DNA of 64,000 nt from Arcicella aquatica (GTDB taxonomy: Bacteria; Bacteroidota; Bacteroidia; Cytophagales; Spirosomataceae): the NCBI RefSeq assembly GCF_034928825.1, contig NZ_JAYFUL010000016.1, positions 53,592 to 117,591 of the forward strand, read 5' to 3'. The first letter of the stretch is position 1; the number at the start of each line of letters is the position of its first letter. Below the pieces are notes generated by a model, which saw nothing but the letters and a program-made list of their open reading frames with translations, was not told the DNA's origin and searched no databases. The position numbers and the translations under genes are program-made. This document shows, in pieces, positions 54,390-63,093 of this stretch.

Positions 54390-55277
54390 ATGGCAAAAAA
54401 GATTGATTTTAAAACACAGATGAAATCTAATGTGACGCAGACAGTAACTTCTGGATTGATTTCTAATGAAACAATAAAACAAAAAATAGTTATCTTAGAT
54501 GAGCTCAAGAATCTTATTGAGCCTTTGCAAGAGGAAGAATTACAAGGTTTAGAGAGTAATATTCTTGCCAATGGATGTAAAGATTCTTTAATCATCTGGC
54601 AGACTACCGAAAAAGTAATAAATCCAGAAGCTATTACAGATACAGAACGGTTTGTATTAGTAGATGGACATAACCGTTATAAAATTTGCACCAAACATAA
54701 CATTTCTTTTAATGTTATGCTGATGTTTTTTAATAGCTTACAGGAGGTCAAAAATTACATGCTTGACCTTCAGATGGGTAGGAGGAACCTGAGTCAAATT
54801 CAAATGGCATATTATCGTGGGTTGAGGTACAATAATGAAAAAATTACGAGCAAAGCTGAAAATTTCAGCAAAGACGCGGGTGATGAAAAAACATCTCAAA
54901 AAATAGCGAAGCAATTTAATGTAGATGAAAAAACTATTCGCCGTGATGGTGAATTCGCGATTGGATTAGAAAAACTTAGTCCCGCTTTTAAGAAAGAGGT
55001 GCTTGCTGGGAAACAAAAAGTTTCAAAGAAATCGGTACAACAACTAACGAAAGTGGTCGTAGATAATTCGATAGAATCTATTGAAGATTTAGAAAAGGTA
55101 TTGTCTAAGAAAGATAGTGCGGAAACAACTCTTTTAACGGAAAGAAAAATAAATAGAGATACTATTCTAACAATTCAGAATATGCTTGAGAAAGTATATG
55201 AAACCAATAGTTTAGATGATTATCAATCTTTAAAAGTAAAAGTAGAGGAACTAGGAAAGATACTTTCTGAGGCTTAA
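54390..55277 (+). CDS. parB: ParB-like partition DNA-binding protein
   Basis: 295-residue protein with a ParB/Srx N-terminal domain: ELQGLESNILANGCKDSLIIWQ (about 50-71) and LVDGHNRYKICTKHNI (90-105). A helix-turn-helix segment follows (SQKIAKQFNVDEKTIRRDGEFAIGLEKL) with a basic C-terminal dimerisation region. The conserved GHNR loop is the CTP/nucleotide-binding-type motif of the family (GERR in chromosomal ParB). It overlaps nothing and is seven bases after parA, so the two form an operon that ends at the hairpin 55286-55320. Confidence 0.88.
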   Translation: MAKKIDFKTQMKSNVTQTVTSGLISNETIKQKIVILDELKNLIEPLQEEELQGLESNILANGCKDSLIIWQTTEKVINPEAITDTERFVLVDGHNRYKICTKHNISFNVMLMFFNSLQEVKNYMLDLQMGRRNLSQIQMAYYRGLRYNNEKITSKAENFSKDAGDEKTSQKIAKQFNVDEKTIRRDGEFAIGLEKLSPAFKKEVLAGKQKVSKKSVQQLTKVVVDNSIESIEDLEKVLSKKDSAETTLLTERKINRDTILTIQNMLEKVYETNSLDDYQSLKVKVEELGKILSEA

Positions 55278-55285
55278 TTAGAAAT

Positions 55286-55320
55286 TTTCTCCAAGTGGAC
55301 ATTATGTCCACTTGGAGAAA
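55286..55320. terminator. Perfect palindrome after parB: terminator or parS-like site
   Basis: Arms TTTCTCCAAGTGGAC (55286-55300) and GTCCACTTGGAGAAA (55306-55320) around ATTAT; the pairing can extend one more step into the loop. It starts nine bases after the parB stop. Position fits a terminator, but the exit TCCATGTTTAGC is not T-rich, so a ParB-binding centromere is an alternative. Confidence 0.6.
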
Positions 55321-55561
55321 TCCATGTTTAGCTTTGCACTTGTCGTTTGGGATAAATGGAATTCTTTTTACCTAAGAGTAATCATTTTAACATTTACAAT
55401 AATCATACAAAGCGCTGTTTTCATTTGGGATAACGTCTTCATTAAGCCATTAAAATACGATTGTTACAGTGCAAAAAAACAAATTGTGATAGTTCAAAAA
55501 TATCTATTTTAATGACTTTATCTTTTAAATGTTTGAATGAAAGTATTAGTAGAATCTGAGC

Positions 55562-55696
55562 TTATTTGTGGGTTAACCAGTTTTCTACGGCTCTCGAAAA
55601 ATAGGCTACGTCAATAGGGGAGCTGCTGGTAATAATATTGCCATCTGTTACTACTGGAACTTCTAATTCATTTCCGCCAGCATTTTTGTTATCGAC
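55562..55696 (-). pseudogene. C-terminal fragment of a DJ-1/PfpI-like protein
   Basis: The minus strand encodes VDNKNAGGNELEVPVVTDGNIITSSSP followed by IDVAYFSRAVENWLTHK and a stop, like the end of a type 1 glutamine-amidotransferase (DJ-1/PfpI) family protein. A stop codon sits directly in front in the same frame, so the N-terminal three quarters are missing. It lies downstream of a truncated Crp/Fnr gene on the same strand; a single deletion could have removed the end of one gene and the start of the other. Confidence 0.55.
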
Positions 55697-55716
55697 CTAA
55701 ATATTCCAATAGTCAG

Positions 55717-56036
55717 TTAGTTTTTCCCTTTCAAAATATCTACCGAAGCCAGTACCAAACATTCTATGTACATGGATGCATCTTTATGTTTAAAGAAAGA
55801 AGGATAATCCGACATCCACCAATTTTCTTGTGCAAATTGTAATATATATTCTTTCTCTTGCCCATCAATATAAAAGACTTTATAAATACCAGATAGCACA
55901 AAGTACTCATGTTTTACTTCGTCGCCTTCGCTGAGAAGGTATTGCCCTTTTCTAACTTTTTTGAGCGTGAAATGAGTTTTTATTTCTTCAAACTCCTCAT
56001 CATTGATGGGGGCATATGTGTTCGTAGTTTCTCCAT
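55717..56036 (-). pseudogene. Crp/Fnr-family regulator, frameshifted and truncated
   Basis: The minus strand encodes a cyclic-nucleotide-binding domain: EEFEEIKTHFTLKKVRKGQYLLSEGDEVKHEYFVLSGIYKVFYID, then QFAQENWWMSDYPSF, stopping at 55717 before any helix-turn-helix. The natural start ATG (56036) reads MEKLRTHMP and falls out of frame at a run of five C/G (56008-56012). Adding one base would join it to PINDEEFEEIK, restoring a normal N-terminus. So the gene carries both a one-base deletion and a 3' truncation. Its promoter still looks intact. (Peptide written in short motifs.). Confidence 0.75.
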
Positions 56037-56057
56037 GCGATATAAATTCACTTTTTA

Positions 56058-56091
56058 CAAATATAGAGTATAGTCAAATTTTAGTCGCAAA
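56058..56091 (-). promoter_or_regulatory. Intact-looking promoter of the broken Crp/Fnr gene
   Basis: Minus-strand TTTG (56091-56088), 22-base spacer, TATATTTG (56065-56058). Predicted start about 56052, 16 bases before the old ATG at 56036. Confidence 0.5.
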
Positions 56092-56180
56092 TACGATGGC
56101 ATTATTTTAGATTATCTTGTTGTTTTCTTTTCTGCTTCATGACAAAGCCGATGTATTTAAGAGTTATAGGTTTTTTGTTT

Positions 56181-56229
56181 GAATAAGTGCATCTATTTTC
56201 ACTTATTCATTGATAAAAATGTATATTTG
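56181..56229 (+). promoter_or_regulatory. -7 box and inverted repeat upstream of the DUF4143 ATPase gene
   Basis: TATATTTG at 56222-56229, about 21 bases before the ATG at 56251, matches the -7 consensus. A perfect nine-base inverted repeat GAATAAGTG/CACTTATTC (56181-56189 and 56200-56208) covers the -33 region, where no TTG is well placed. It could be an operator. Confidence 0.45.
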
Positions 56230-56250
56230 TACAAATAATCAAACTAAAAA

Positions 56251-57534
56251 ATGTTAAGAAGCCTTTATAAAGATTTAGTTCATTGGAAAAATTCACCCAA
56301 TCGAAAACCGCTTATCTTGCAAGGAGCAAGACAAGTTGGAAAAACTTGGCTGATGAAAGACTTTGGGAAACAGGAGTTTGACAATACAGTTTACCTAAAT
56401 TTCGAGAGTAGCGAAAGGCTAAAAAGCTTATTTTCAGTCGATTTTGATATACAACGCATCATTACTACGATTGAAATTGAAGTAGGCTACAAAATTCAGG
56501 CAGACAAATGTTTAATCATTTTTGATGAAATTCAAGAAGCTGATAAAGGACTTACTGCTCTAAAGTACTTCTACGAACAAGCACCCCATTATTTTATTAT
56601 CGCTGCTGGCTCGCTTTTGGGTGTTTCTTTACAAAAAAGCACTTCTTTTCCAGTGGGGAAAGTAGATTTTTTGCAGATGTACCCGATGAGCTTTGCCGAG
56701 TTTTTAGAAAATACCGGTCAGCAATTACTCTTAGATCAACTTAAAATTGAAAATTGGGCTGTAATAGATACTTTTCACGAAAAATTGGTCGATTTGTTAC
56801 GACGCTATTATTTCGTTGGTGGAATGCCCGAAGCGGTTGATAATTATATTCAATTTCAGGATTTGTACCAAGCTAGAGAAATTCAAAACAAAATCCTACT
56901 TGGTTATGAAAACGATTTTGCCAAACATGCTCCAATCGAAACAGTGCCAAGAATTCGATTGGTTTGGAGCCATTTGATTAGCCAATTGTCTAAAGAAAAT
57001 AGAAAGTTTATTTACGGACAAATCAAGAAAGGTTCAAGGGCAAAAGACTTTGAAACAGCAATCAGATGGCTTACGGATGCGGGTTTAGTACTGAAAGTAA
57101 ATATCGTTGAAAAACCCAATATTCCGCTAAGTGCCTATGCCGATATTGATATTTTCAAATTATTTTGTTTAGATGTGGGCTTACTCAATGCGATGGCAGG
57201 TATTTCGCCAAAAATACTTTTAGAAAAAAACAGTATTTTAACGGAATTTAAAGGGGCATTAACCGAGCAATTTGTGGCACAGCAATTGAAAATCAAACAT
57301 GAAATCTATTATTGGTCTGCTCAAAACGCTACGGCTGAAATTGATTTTATGATTCAAAAAGAGCAAACAATTATTCCGATAGAAGTAAAGGCAGAGGAAA
57401 ATCTCAAATCGAAAAGCTTGAAAGTGTTTGTAGATAAGTTTAAAACACAACAGAATATACGTTTTTCAATGAATAACCATAGAGTACAAGACTGGATGAT
57501 AAACACTCCATTGTATGCGGTGAATAATTTATAA
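56251..57534 (+). CDS. AAA-type ATPase with DUF4143 domain
   Basis: 427-residue protein of the ATP-binding/DUF4143 family. Walker A GARQVGKTW (about 25-33), Walker B LIIFDEIQE (about 89-97), sensor motif IIAAGSLLGVSL. DUF4143 occupies about 200-427, with a nuclease-like segment TAEIDFMIQKEQTIIPIEVKAEENLKSKSLKVF near 370-400 that resembles the DUF4143 restriction-like fold. These proteins are very common in Bacteroidota and their role is unknown. It stands alone with its own promoter, converging with the LytTR regulator gene. No partner gene suggests a defence or toxin role here. Confidence 0.88.
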   Translation: MLRSLYKDLVHWKNSPNRKPLILQGARQVGKTWLMKDFGKQEFDNTVYLNFESSERLKSLFSVDFDIQRIITTIEIEVGYKIQADKCLIIFDEIQEADKGLTALKYFYEQAPHYFIIAAGSLLGVSLQKSTSFPVGKVDFLQMYPMSFAEFLENTGQQLLLDQLKIENWAVIDTFHEKLVDLLRRYYFVGGMPEAVDNYIQFQDLYQAREIQNKILLGYENDFAKHAPIETVPRIRLVWSHLISQLSKENRKFIYGQIKKGSRAKDFETAIRWLTDAGLVLKVNIVEKPNIPLSAYADIDIFKLFCLDVGLLNAMAGISPKILLEKNSILTEFKGALTEQFVAQQLKIKHEIYYWSAQNATAEIDFMIQKEQTIIPIEVKAEENLKSKSLKVFVDKFKTQQNIRFSMNNHRVQDWMINTPLYAVNNL

Positions 57535-57567
57535 AAAGCCTTTTAAACAGAAATTACTAATGAAGAA

Positions 57568-58287
57568 TCAATTGCTAATTCCCAAACTTTTCAAAAAATC
57601 TGCTCTGTAATTTCCGCCGATGGGTATTTCTGTTTTATCAATAAATACCCTGTTTCCTTCAACATGGCTTATTTTTGCTTTATTTATCACAAATGACCGA
57701 TGAAGTCTTAGGAAATTTTGATTGGGCAATAATGCTAAAAAATCACTAAACGTCATGATTGGGAAAATAGTCTGGTTTTCGGAAACAATTAGTACATTAT
57801 TTCCTTTGGCCTCAGCATACAGCAAAGAGCTAAAATCCACTTTATGTATTTTTCCATCAGCTTTTATGAAAGTAAAAGCTGATGTGGTTTCTTCTATCGG
57901 TTTTATAGAAGGTTGTTTTAATACAGCTAGTTTTTCTTTGACTTTATCAACTGCAATAATAAATCTGTCTAAGGAAAAAGGTTTGAGCAAATAATCTATT
58001 GCCGAAAGGTCAAAGGCATCAAGGGCAAATTCCTTGTATGCCGTAGTAAATATGATACAGGGTGGATTTTTAAGTGTTTTTAAAAATGCTATTCCATCCA
58101 AAACAGGCATATTAATGTCCAAAAAAAGTAAATCAACAGATTGACTTTCTAATATTTTCTTAGCGACAAAAACATTTTCGCAACTCGCCAATAGCTCAAT
58201 TTCAGGCAAATGTGAACAGTATTTTTCTATAATTTGTCTGGCTATAGGTTCATCATCTACAATAAGACACGATATTTTATTTTCCAT
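57568..58287 (-). CDS. LytTR-family response regulator
   Basis: 239-residue response regulator. Receiver domain (about 5-120) with acidic pair DDE at 11-13, phosphoacceptor Asp57 in LLFLDINMP and the conserved Lys in YLLKPFSLDRF. LytTR DNA-binding domain (about 135-239) with FIKADGKIHKVDFSSLLYAEAKGN, LPNQNFLRLHRSFVIN and GNRVFIDKTEIPIG. Its start overlaps the end of the LytS-like kinase gene by 11 bases, so they are translationally coupled. The TonB-dependent receptor gene divergent from the kinase is the most likely target. Confidence 0.94.
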   Translation of the reverse strand: MENKISCLIVDDEPIARQIIEKYCSHLPEIELLASCENVFVAKKILESQSVDLLFLDINMPVLDGIAFLKTLKNPPCIIFTTAYKEFALDAFDLSAIDYLLKPFSLDRFIIAVDKVKEKLAVLKQPSIKPIEETTSAFTFIKADGKIHKVDFSSLLYAEAKGNNVLIVSENQTIFPIMTFSDFLALLPNQNFLRLHRSFVINKAKISHVEGNRVFIDKTEIPIGGNYRADFLKSLGISN

Positions 58288-59305
58288 TTATCCTGAGTTT
58301 TACTTCATAGTTAGTTGTAGTCTCATTGATTTCCAAATCATACTCGCCTTTATATATCAAATCCAACCTTTTTTTTACATTGTCTAGGCCAAATCCACTA
58401 TGTTTTTGCTTGTCATTGTATATATTATTATGAGAGTTTACAACCGAAAATAGTATTGAATTTCCCCAAGTTTTTAGGTTTATTTCTATATTTATCACAT
58501 TATCCAGACTGTTTTTGGAGTGTTTAAACGCATTTTCTACAAAAACAATCAACAGCATAGGTGCTATTTTAAAAGGTTTTTGAGGGTTACTTTCTTCAAA
58601 GTCTGTTTTCAAGTTTAGGCGAACGCCTAAACGTATTTTTTCAAAATCAATGTAGTTTTTTATATAGTTTATTTCCTCTGTCAGTGGCACCATAATATCT
58701 TTGGCGTCATACACCGAATATCTCAACAAATCTGATAGTTTCAGCAATAAGTTAGGTATTTTTTGATGGTCAGTTAATGACAAACCGTATAGATTATTTA
58801 AGGTATTGAACAAAAAATGTGGACTTAGTTGAGACTGAAGAAGCTGTAATTCGGATTGACTATGCAAAGCTGATGTGTTGGCTACGTCTAATTTTTGTTC
58901 AGTACGCATGCGTGTGAGCTTTATGAGTAGACCAATTAAGATACTGATAACAAAATAGATAATCAACGCTATAGCGACAACTAAGAATTCCTGATGAGTG
59001 ATAAGGGTGTCTATAATGGGCATTAAAGATACTATCAGGGCGAAAGTCAACCCAATCAGCACAATAAATACCAAATTACTGATATGCTTTCTTTGCCATA
59101 AACTGGCCAAAAAACGGCCTACAAATACACCAATCAACAACAAAATAGTTGATATTAACGCTATCTCGTCGTCATTATTCTTGAAAAAAATATCCGCAAA
59201 TGCCATAAAGATAGTAAACAGGAGCATTGCAGCTATAAAAGACAGCCCTAAATAATTGCCGATTTTAACGGCTTCTTTTCCAAATATTTTTTCTAAAAAG
59301 CTCAT
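58277..59305 (-). CDS. LytS-type membrane sensor histidine kinase
   Basis: 342-residue sensor kinase. Four membrane helices in the first 130 residues (about 17-40, 47-66, 77-97, 106-130) with short loops and no large sensor domain. A His_kinase domain follows with phosphoacceptor His163 in QLSPHFLFNTLNNLYGLS and an ATP-binding region with VFVENAFKHSKN and SGFGLDNVKKRLDLIY. It works with the LytTR regulator whose gene overlaps its 3' end. The signal may be sensed in the membrane. It diverges from the TonB-dependent receptor gene across a 205-base shared region. Confidence 0.93.
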   Translation of the reverse strand: MSFLEKIFGKEAVKIGNYLGLSFIAAMLLFTIFMAFADIFFKNNDDEIALISTILLLIGVFVGRFLASLWQRKHISNLVFIVLIGLTFALIVSLMPIIDTLITHQEFLVVAIALIIYFVISILIGLLIKLTRMRTEQKLDVANTSALHSQSELQLLQSQLSPHFLFNTLNNLYGLSLTDHQKIPNLLLKLSDLLRYSVYDAKDIMVPLTEEINYIKNYIDFEKIRLGVRLNLKTDFEESNPQKPFKIAPMLLIVFVENAFKHSKNSLDNVINIEINLKTWGNSILFSVVNSHNNIYNDKQKHSGFGLDNVKKRLDLIYKGEYDLEINETTTNYEVKLRINGK

Positions 59306-59510
59306 TTTGTTTTTTTATACAAAATTGAATACCCTTATGTATAATTAAAATTATTGACTTCAAACGCCATTATTTGACTGACGAAATCGCATTTAAACCT
59401 GTTAAAACCTTTGTCAGTCCTTTTGCTATGTTTATCCCTTCAAAATTGATTTCTGTCAGACTTGTTTTCTGGGCAATCCCAAGAAAACAAACTTTGTCAA
59501 AAAAACAATT

Positions 59511-61895
59511 ATGAAAAAACTATTTCTATTACTAATACTATCAGGTCAACTATTGGCTCAAAATAAAAGTATAGTCGGGAGTGTCAAAGATACTCAAAAT
59601 GAATCGGTGATTGGTGCTACTGTCAAACTTATGAACAGTATCGACTCAAGTTTTGTGAAAGGAGGAATTACTGATATAAATGGAAATTTCTTTATCCAAA
59701 ATTTATCTAGCGGCAGTTATTTTTTAGAAATCACTTCAATGGGTTTTTTGAAATATAGAAGTGTGAAAAAAACATTGGACGAACAACAAACTAAGGTAGA
59801 ATTGCCCGTTATTATCCTTTTGCCTGCCAAGAGTACCACTTTAAACGAAGTAGTAGTTAGTGCTAAAAAACCGCTAATTGAACAGGAAATCGACAAAACG
59901 GTTGTGAATGTAGGAACGATGATATCGGCAGCGTCCAGTAACACCCTTGAAGTTTTAGAAAAAACACCGGGCATATCAGTGGATGCTCAGGGGAATATTA
60001 ATCTCTATGGAAAAAGTGGAGCAATGGTTTTGATTGATGGTCGGAGTACCTACATGAGTGGGACAGATTTGGTAGCTTATCTTAAATCTTTACCAGGTGG
60101 TTTGTTAGATAAACTCGAACTGATGGATAATCCACCTGCAAAATATGATGCCGCCGGGTCTTCTATCATCAATATTATTTTAAAGAAGAACAAAGCGAGA
60201 GGTTTAACAGGTAACTTATCTTCAGGCATGTCGATGGGGCAAAAACTGAGAGTCAATAATAGTGTAAACTTTAATCTTAATCGCCAGAAAATCAATTGGT
60301 TTTGGGGAATAGACCAGAGTTTAGACAAGGACTACACAGAAGAAACTTCACAAAGGACAATTTTTAATGATGAAAAAATAAGTATAACCAATATTCAATC
60401 GAAAAACTACAGCGATTATAAATCTAATAGTTTGAATGGAAGATTTGGAGCAGATTTTACTTTAAGTGAAAAAACTATTTTGGGCGTGCAGTTTTTTTTA
60501 CAAAATAGACCCCGTTCTGATGAGGCAAACTATGTAAATACGACAGCCACTCAAGAATTCAAAGGCAATAATAATGGGACCAATAATTGGAACTCAAAAT
60601 CCGCCAATGTAAACTTCAATCATAAATTCAATAATAAGGGGCATGAGTTATCTGGGGATTTGAATATATTAAACTACCAGTCAGAAGGCTTACGAAATTT
60701 TAATAGAATAACAGAAAATGAGCTTTTTGACAACAAATTATCTAACAATATTAATATCTATAACTTCAAAACAGACTATTCACTACCATTGGGCAAAGGA
60801 GCCAATTTAGAAAGTGGATTAAAGTCGAGTTTTGTAAAAAACGATAATGATGCACTTTTTCGAGACGAATTTGCCGCAATCATTTACAGCCGAAGTAACC
60901 ATTTTATATATCATGAAAACATAAATGCAGGATATATAAATATCAGAAAACCAATCAATAAAAAGTTGAGTTTACAAATGGGTTTGAGAGCAGAAAATAC
61001 CAATATCTTAGGAGAATTACTAGCAAACGAAACTATTAAATACCAAAAATTTAATCAAAATTTCACCAATATTTTTCCTAGTGTATTTTTAAGTTATAAC
61101 CTAGACAGTTTAAAAAACCACAACATTAGTTTTAATTTCACAAGGAGAGTAAATCGACCTAATTATCAACAGTTTAATCCATTTCTAAACTATGTAGATG
61201 CCTATAATTACACCCAAGGCAATCCTGATTTACAGCCGTTTTACTTGAATTTAGTACGATTTAGATATCAATATAAATCTATTTACACAATGGGTTTTGG
61301 CTATGACGGAGCGGATGGAATTCTGGGAGAAGTTACCATCAGAGAAGGCGAAACATTTATCCGAAAACCATTTAATACGGGCATTGGCAACAGAACATTT
61401 ATTAATCACAATTTAACACTGCAACCGACCAAATGGCTAAGTTCAACATTGTATTTTCAAGTGGCTCGATTCGACATTAAAAGTAACATAAACGGAGAAA
61501 CAAATCATACAGTATTTTTTACTGGAAGAGTATCTACCACTCAACAAATTAGTTTTGGGAAGGGGTGGTCAAGTGAACTTACGGCTCAGTACAAAACAGA
61601 AGAAAGAATCTATCCTACAACAGTGTTAGCTCGGGCATCTGTTTACTATTCGATGCAAAAAAAGATTTTGAAAGACAAAGGGGCGATAAAACTGAATATC
61701 AATGATATTTTTCACTCAGATACCTATCGAGAAAGGATTGAAAACTTTCAGAATATTTACCAAAATAGGGTTAATATAAACGATACTCAGCGAATAGGCT
61801 TGGCATTCAGTTATAGATTTGGCAATGAAAAATATGCCCGAAAACGCCGAAATAGAGATAATTCTGCAACCGAAGAAACAGAAAGAGTGCAATAA
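59511..61895 (+). CDS. TonB-dependent receptor, outer-membrane beta-barrel family
   Basis: 794-residue outer-membrane receptor. Signal peptide (MKKLFLLLILSGQLLA), CarboxypepD_reg-like domain (about 20-105; VGSVKDTQNESVIGATV), TonB-box-like TTLNEVVVSAKKP, a plug with VLEKTPGISVDAQGNI and MVLIDGRSTYM, then a barrel ending FSYRFG and a basic tail RKRRNRDN. It belongs to the non-SusC receptor group common in Bacteroidota beside LytS/LytTR pairs. No SusD partner is present, so it is likely a metal, siderophore or peptide receptor rather than a glycan importer. The substrate is unknown. Confidence 0.92.
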   Translation: MKKLFLLLILSGQLLAQNKSIVGSVKDTQNESVIGATVKLMNSIDSSFVKGGITDINGNFFIQNLSSGSYFLEITSMGFLKYRSVKKTLDEQQTKVELPVIILLPAKSTTLNEVVVSAKKPLIEQEIDKTVVNVGTMISAASSNTLEVLEKTPGISVDAQGNINLYGKSGAMVLIDGRSTYMSGTDLVAYLKSLPGGLLDKLELMDNPPAKYDAAGSSIINIILKKNKARGLTGNLSSGMSMGQKLRVNNSVNFNLNRQKINWFWGIDQSLDKDYTEETSQRTIFNDEKISITNIQSKNYSDYKSNSLNGRFGADFTLSEKTILGVQFFLQNRPRSDEANYVNTTATQEFKGNNNGTNNWNSKSANVNFNHKFNNKGHELSGDLNILNYQSEGLRNFNRITENELFDNKLSNNINIYNFKTDYSLPLGKGANLESGLKSSFVKNDNDALFRDEFAAIIYSRSNHFIYHENINAGYINIRKPINKKLSLQMGLRAENTNILGELLANETIKYQKFNQNFTNIFPSVFLSYNLDSLKNHNISFNFTRRVNRPNYQQFNPFLNYVDAYNYTQGNPDLQPFYLNLVRFRYQYKSIYTMGFGYDGADGILGEVTIREGETFIRKPFNTGIGNRTFINHNLTLQPTKWLSSTLYFQVARFDIKSNINGETNHTVFFTGRVSTTQQISFGKGWSSELTAQYKTEERIYPTTVLARASVYYSMQKKILKDKGAIKLNINDIFHSDTYRERIENFQNIYQNRVNINDTQRIGLAFSYRFGNEKYARKRRNRDNSATEETERVQ

Positions 61896-62187
61896 GGAGT
61901 GGGGAATATCAGTTTTCCCCCTATGCATCTCTAAAACTCCTTGAAAAAGTTAATCATTCCAACGCCAAAAGCTTTGATTATATTGGATGGAGCCTTCAAA
62001 ATAGGGGATATTGTACTTTCCCGAAAGCTCAAGTGCGAAGTTTTAGGTAAATTCATTTGTTGTGAAATATTCAAATTTTGAAATTAATAACGCTTTTCGG
62101 TAGAAAATTGTCAGTAAGAAAGCTTATAATTTGTGAGAGGAGTGAGGCTATTCCATGTAAATTTTCTCCATTTAGTTAAATGAGGGC

Positions 62188-62811
62188 TCATTCAATCAAA
62201 CCCAATTTAGCCTTCAAATCAGCAACTTCGGCTTCTAAGTTTTTGATGTGTTGGTATTGGGGCTGTAAAACCTCTTCAATTTCTTCAATTGTAAATCGAG
62301 GGGTAATATGTTGCGGGCAATTCCAGTCGTAGGCTTCAATATGGAGTACCATTAGGCGTTCTGGGCGAAACTTATAACCATCCAAATCAAGCAAATGATG
62401 TAATGCTGGATTATCCTTTAGTGCTACAATTTCGGCTTTAGCGTATATTTTTAATCGTTTTTTATTTGGATAATCTACTAAAAATAATGCTACTTTGTTG
62501 TTAGTAGCCATATTACCCACTGAGATATATTGCATATTGCCTTTGAAGTCAATAAATCCCAACCGATTTGCATCCAATACCTTTAAAAAACCCTTGGGTC
62601 CACCACGGTGCTGGATATAAGGAAAGCCATTTTCGCCAACAGTTGCCATATAAAAACTATCTCTTTGGGCAATAAAATGTTGTTCATATTTACTCAACCC
62701 TTCGTACATAGTTTGGCTTTCCATACGAGCATAGTTTGCTCTGCTACCAAATTGTTCTTGTAATTTTTTGGCAGCAGAGCTAAATCCGATTTCTGCAAAA
62801 TTCTTTGCCAT
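62188..62811 (-). CDS. Pyridoxamine 5'-phosphate oxidase-family flavoprotein
   Basis: 207-residue protein of the PNPOx-like split-barrel family: YEQHFIAQRDSFYMATVGENGFPYIQHRGGPKGF (about 42-75), FIDFKGNMQYISVGNMATNNKVALFLVDYPNKKRL, and AYDWNCPQHITPRFT. A coiled C-terminal tail (HIKNLEAEVADLKAKLGL) follows. Members bind FMN and reduce diverse small molecules; the true pyridoxamine oxidase is unlikely because the substrate residues are not evident. It follows a 58-codon gene by 8 bases and is under a TetR-type operator, suggesting induction by a small electrophile or drug. Confidence 0.88.
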   Translation of the reverse strand: MAKNFAEIGFSSAAKKLQEQFGSRANYARMESQTMYEGLSKYEQHFIAQRDSFYMATVGENGFPYIQHRGGPKGFLKVLDANRLGFIDFKGNMQYISVGNMATNNKVALFLVDYPNKKRLKIYAKAEIVALKDNPALHHLLDLDGYKFRPERLMVLHIEAYDWNCPQHITPRFTIEEIEEVLQPQYQHIKNLEAEVADLKAKLGLIE

Positions 62812-62819
62812 AATTTTAT

Positions 62820-62996
62820 TTATTTATGGGTGTCTTTATTTTCATGTTCTGCCAAAACTTTATCCCATAAAGTATCACCACATTCATCAGGGATAACTAC
62901 TTCTTCATCATTATCAAGAAGTAGTACTTGCTTTGGCTGACTCGCTAATAATGTTGCTAAGTCTAATTTTTTCGATTTCGTTTCTGTAATTTCCAT
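62820..62996 (-). CDS. 58-residue acidic small protein in the TetR-controlled unit
   Basis: Short frame from ATG (62996) to TAA, beginning MEITETKSKKLDLATLLASQ and containing QVLLLDNDEEVVIPDECGDTLW. It is acidic in the middle and has a basic C-terminus. It lies between the TetR gene and the flavoprotein gene on the same strand, 8 bases before the latter, and downstream of the palindrome at 63053-63078. Composition is that of a real soluble protein. No family recognised. Confidence 0.65.
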   Translation of the reverse strand: MEITETKSKKLDLATLLASQPKQVLLLDNDEEVVIPDECGDTLWDKVLAEHENKDTHK

Positions 62997-63052
62997 TATC
63001 TTGTGTTAAAAATGTTTCTTAATATTGATTAAACATGTTAAAATGATTTTTT

Positions 63053-63078
63053 ACAAAAACAGACAGGTCTGTTTTTGT
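63053..63078. promoter_or_regulatory. TetR-type operator upstream of the small protein/flavoprotein unit
   Basis: Perfect 12-base inverted repeat ACAAAAACAGAC-AG-GTCTGTTTTTGT between the tetR stop and the small gene. Its core ACAGACnnGTCTGT recurs upstream of tetR (63675-63688). It could also end the tetR transcript. Confidence 0.75.
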
Positions 63079-63093
63079 CTTTTAAATAAAAAA

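Noticed and set aside
55312..55512. 66-codon frame downstream of parB
   Set aside because: It starts inside the palindrome, matches nothing, and is mostly hydrophobic from AT-rich composition.
56251..57534. DUF4143 ATPase as part of a defence system
   Set aside because: It is a stand-alone gene with no nuclease, toxin or sensor partner beside it; the family is ubiquitous in Bacteroidota.
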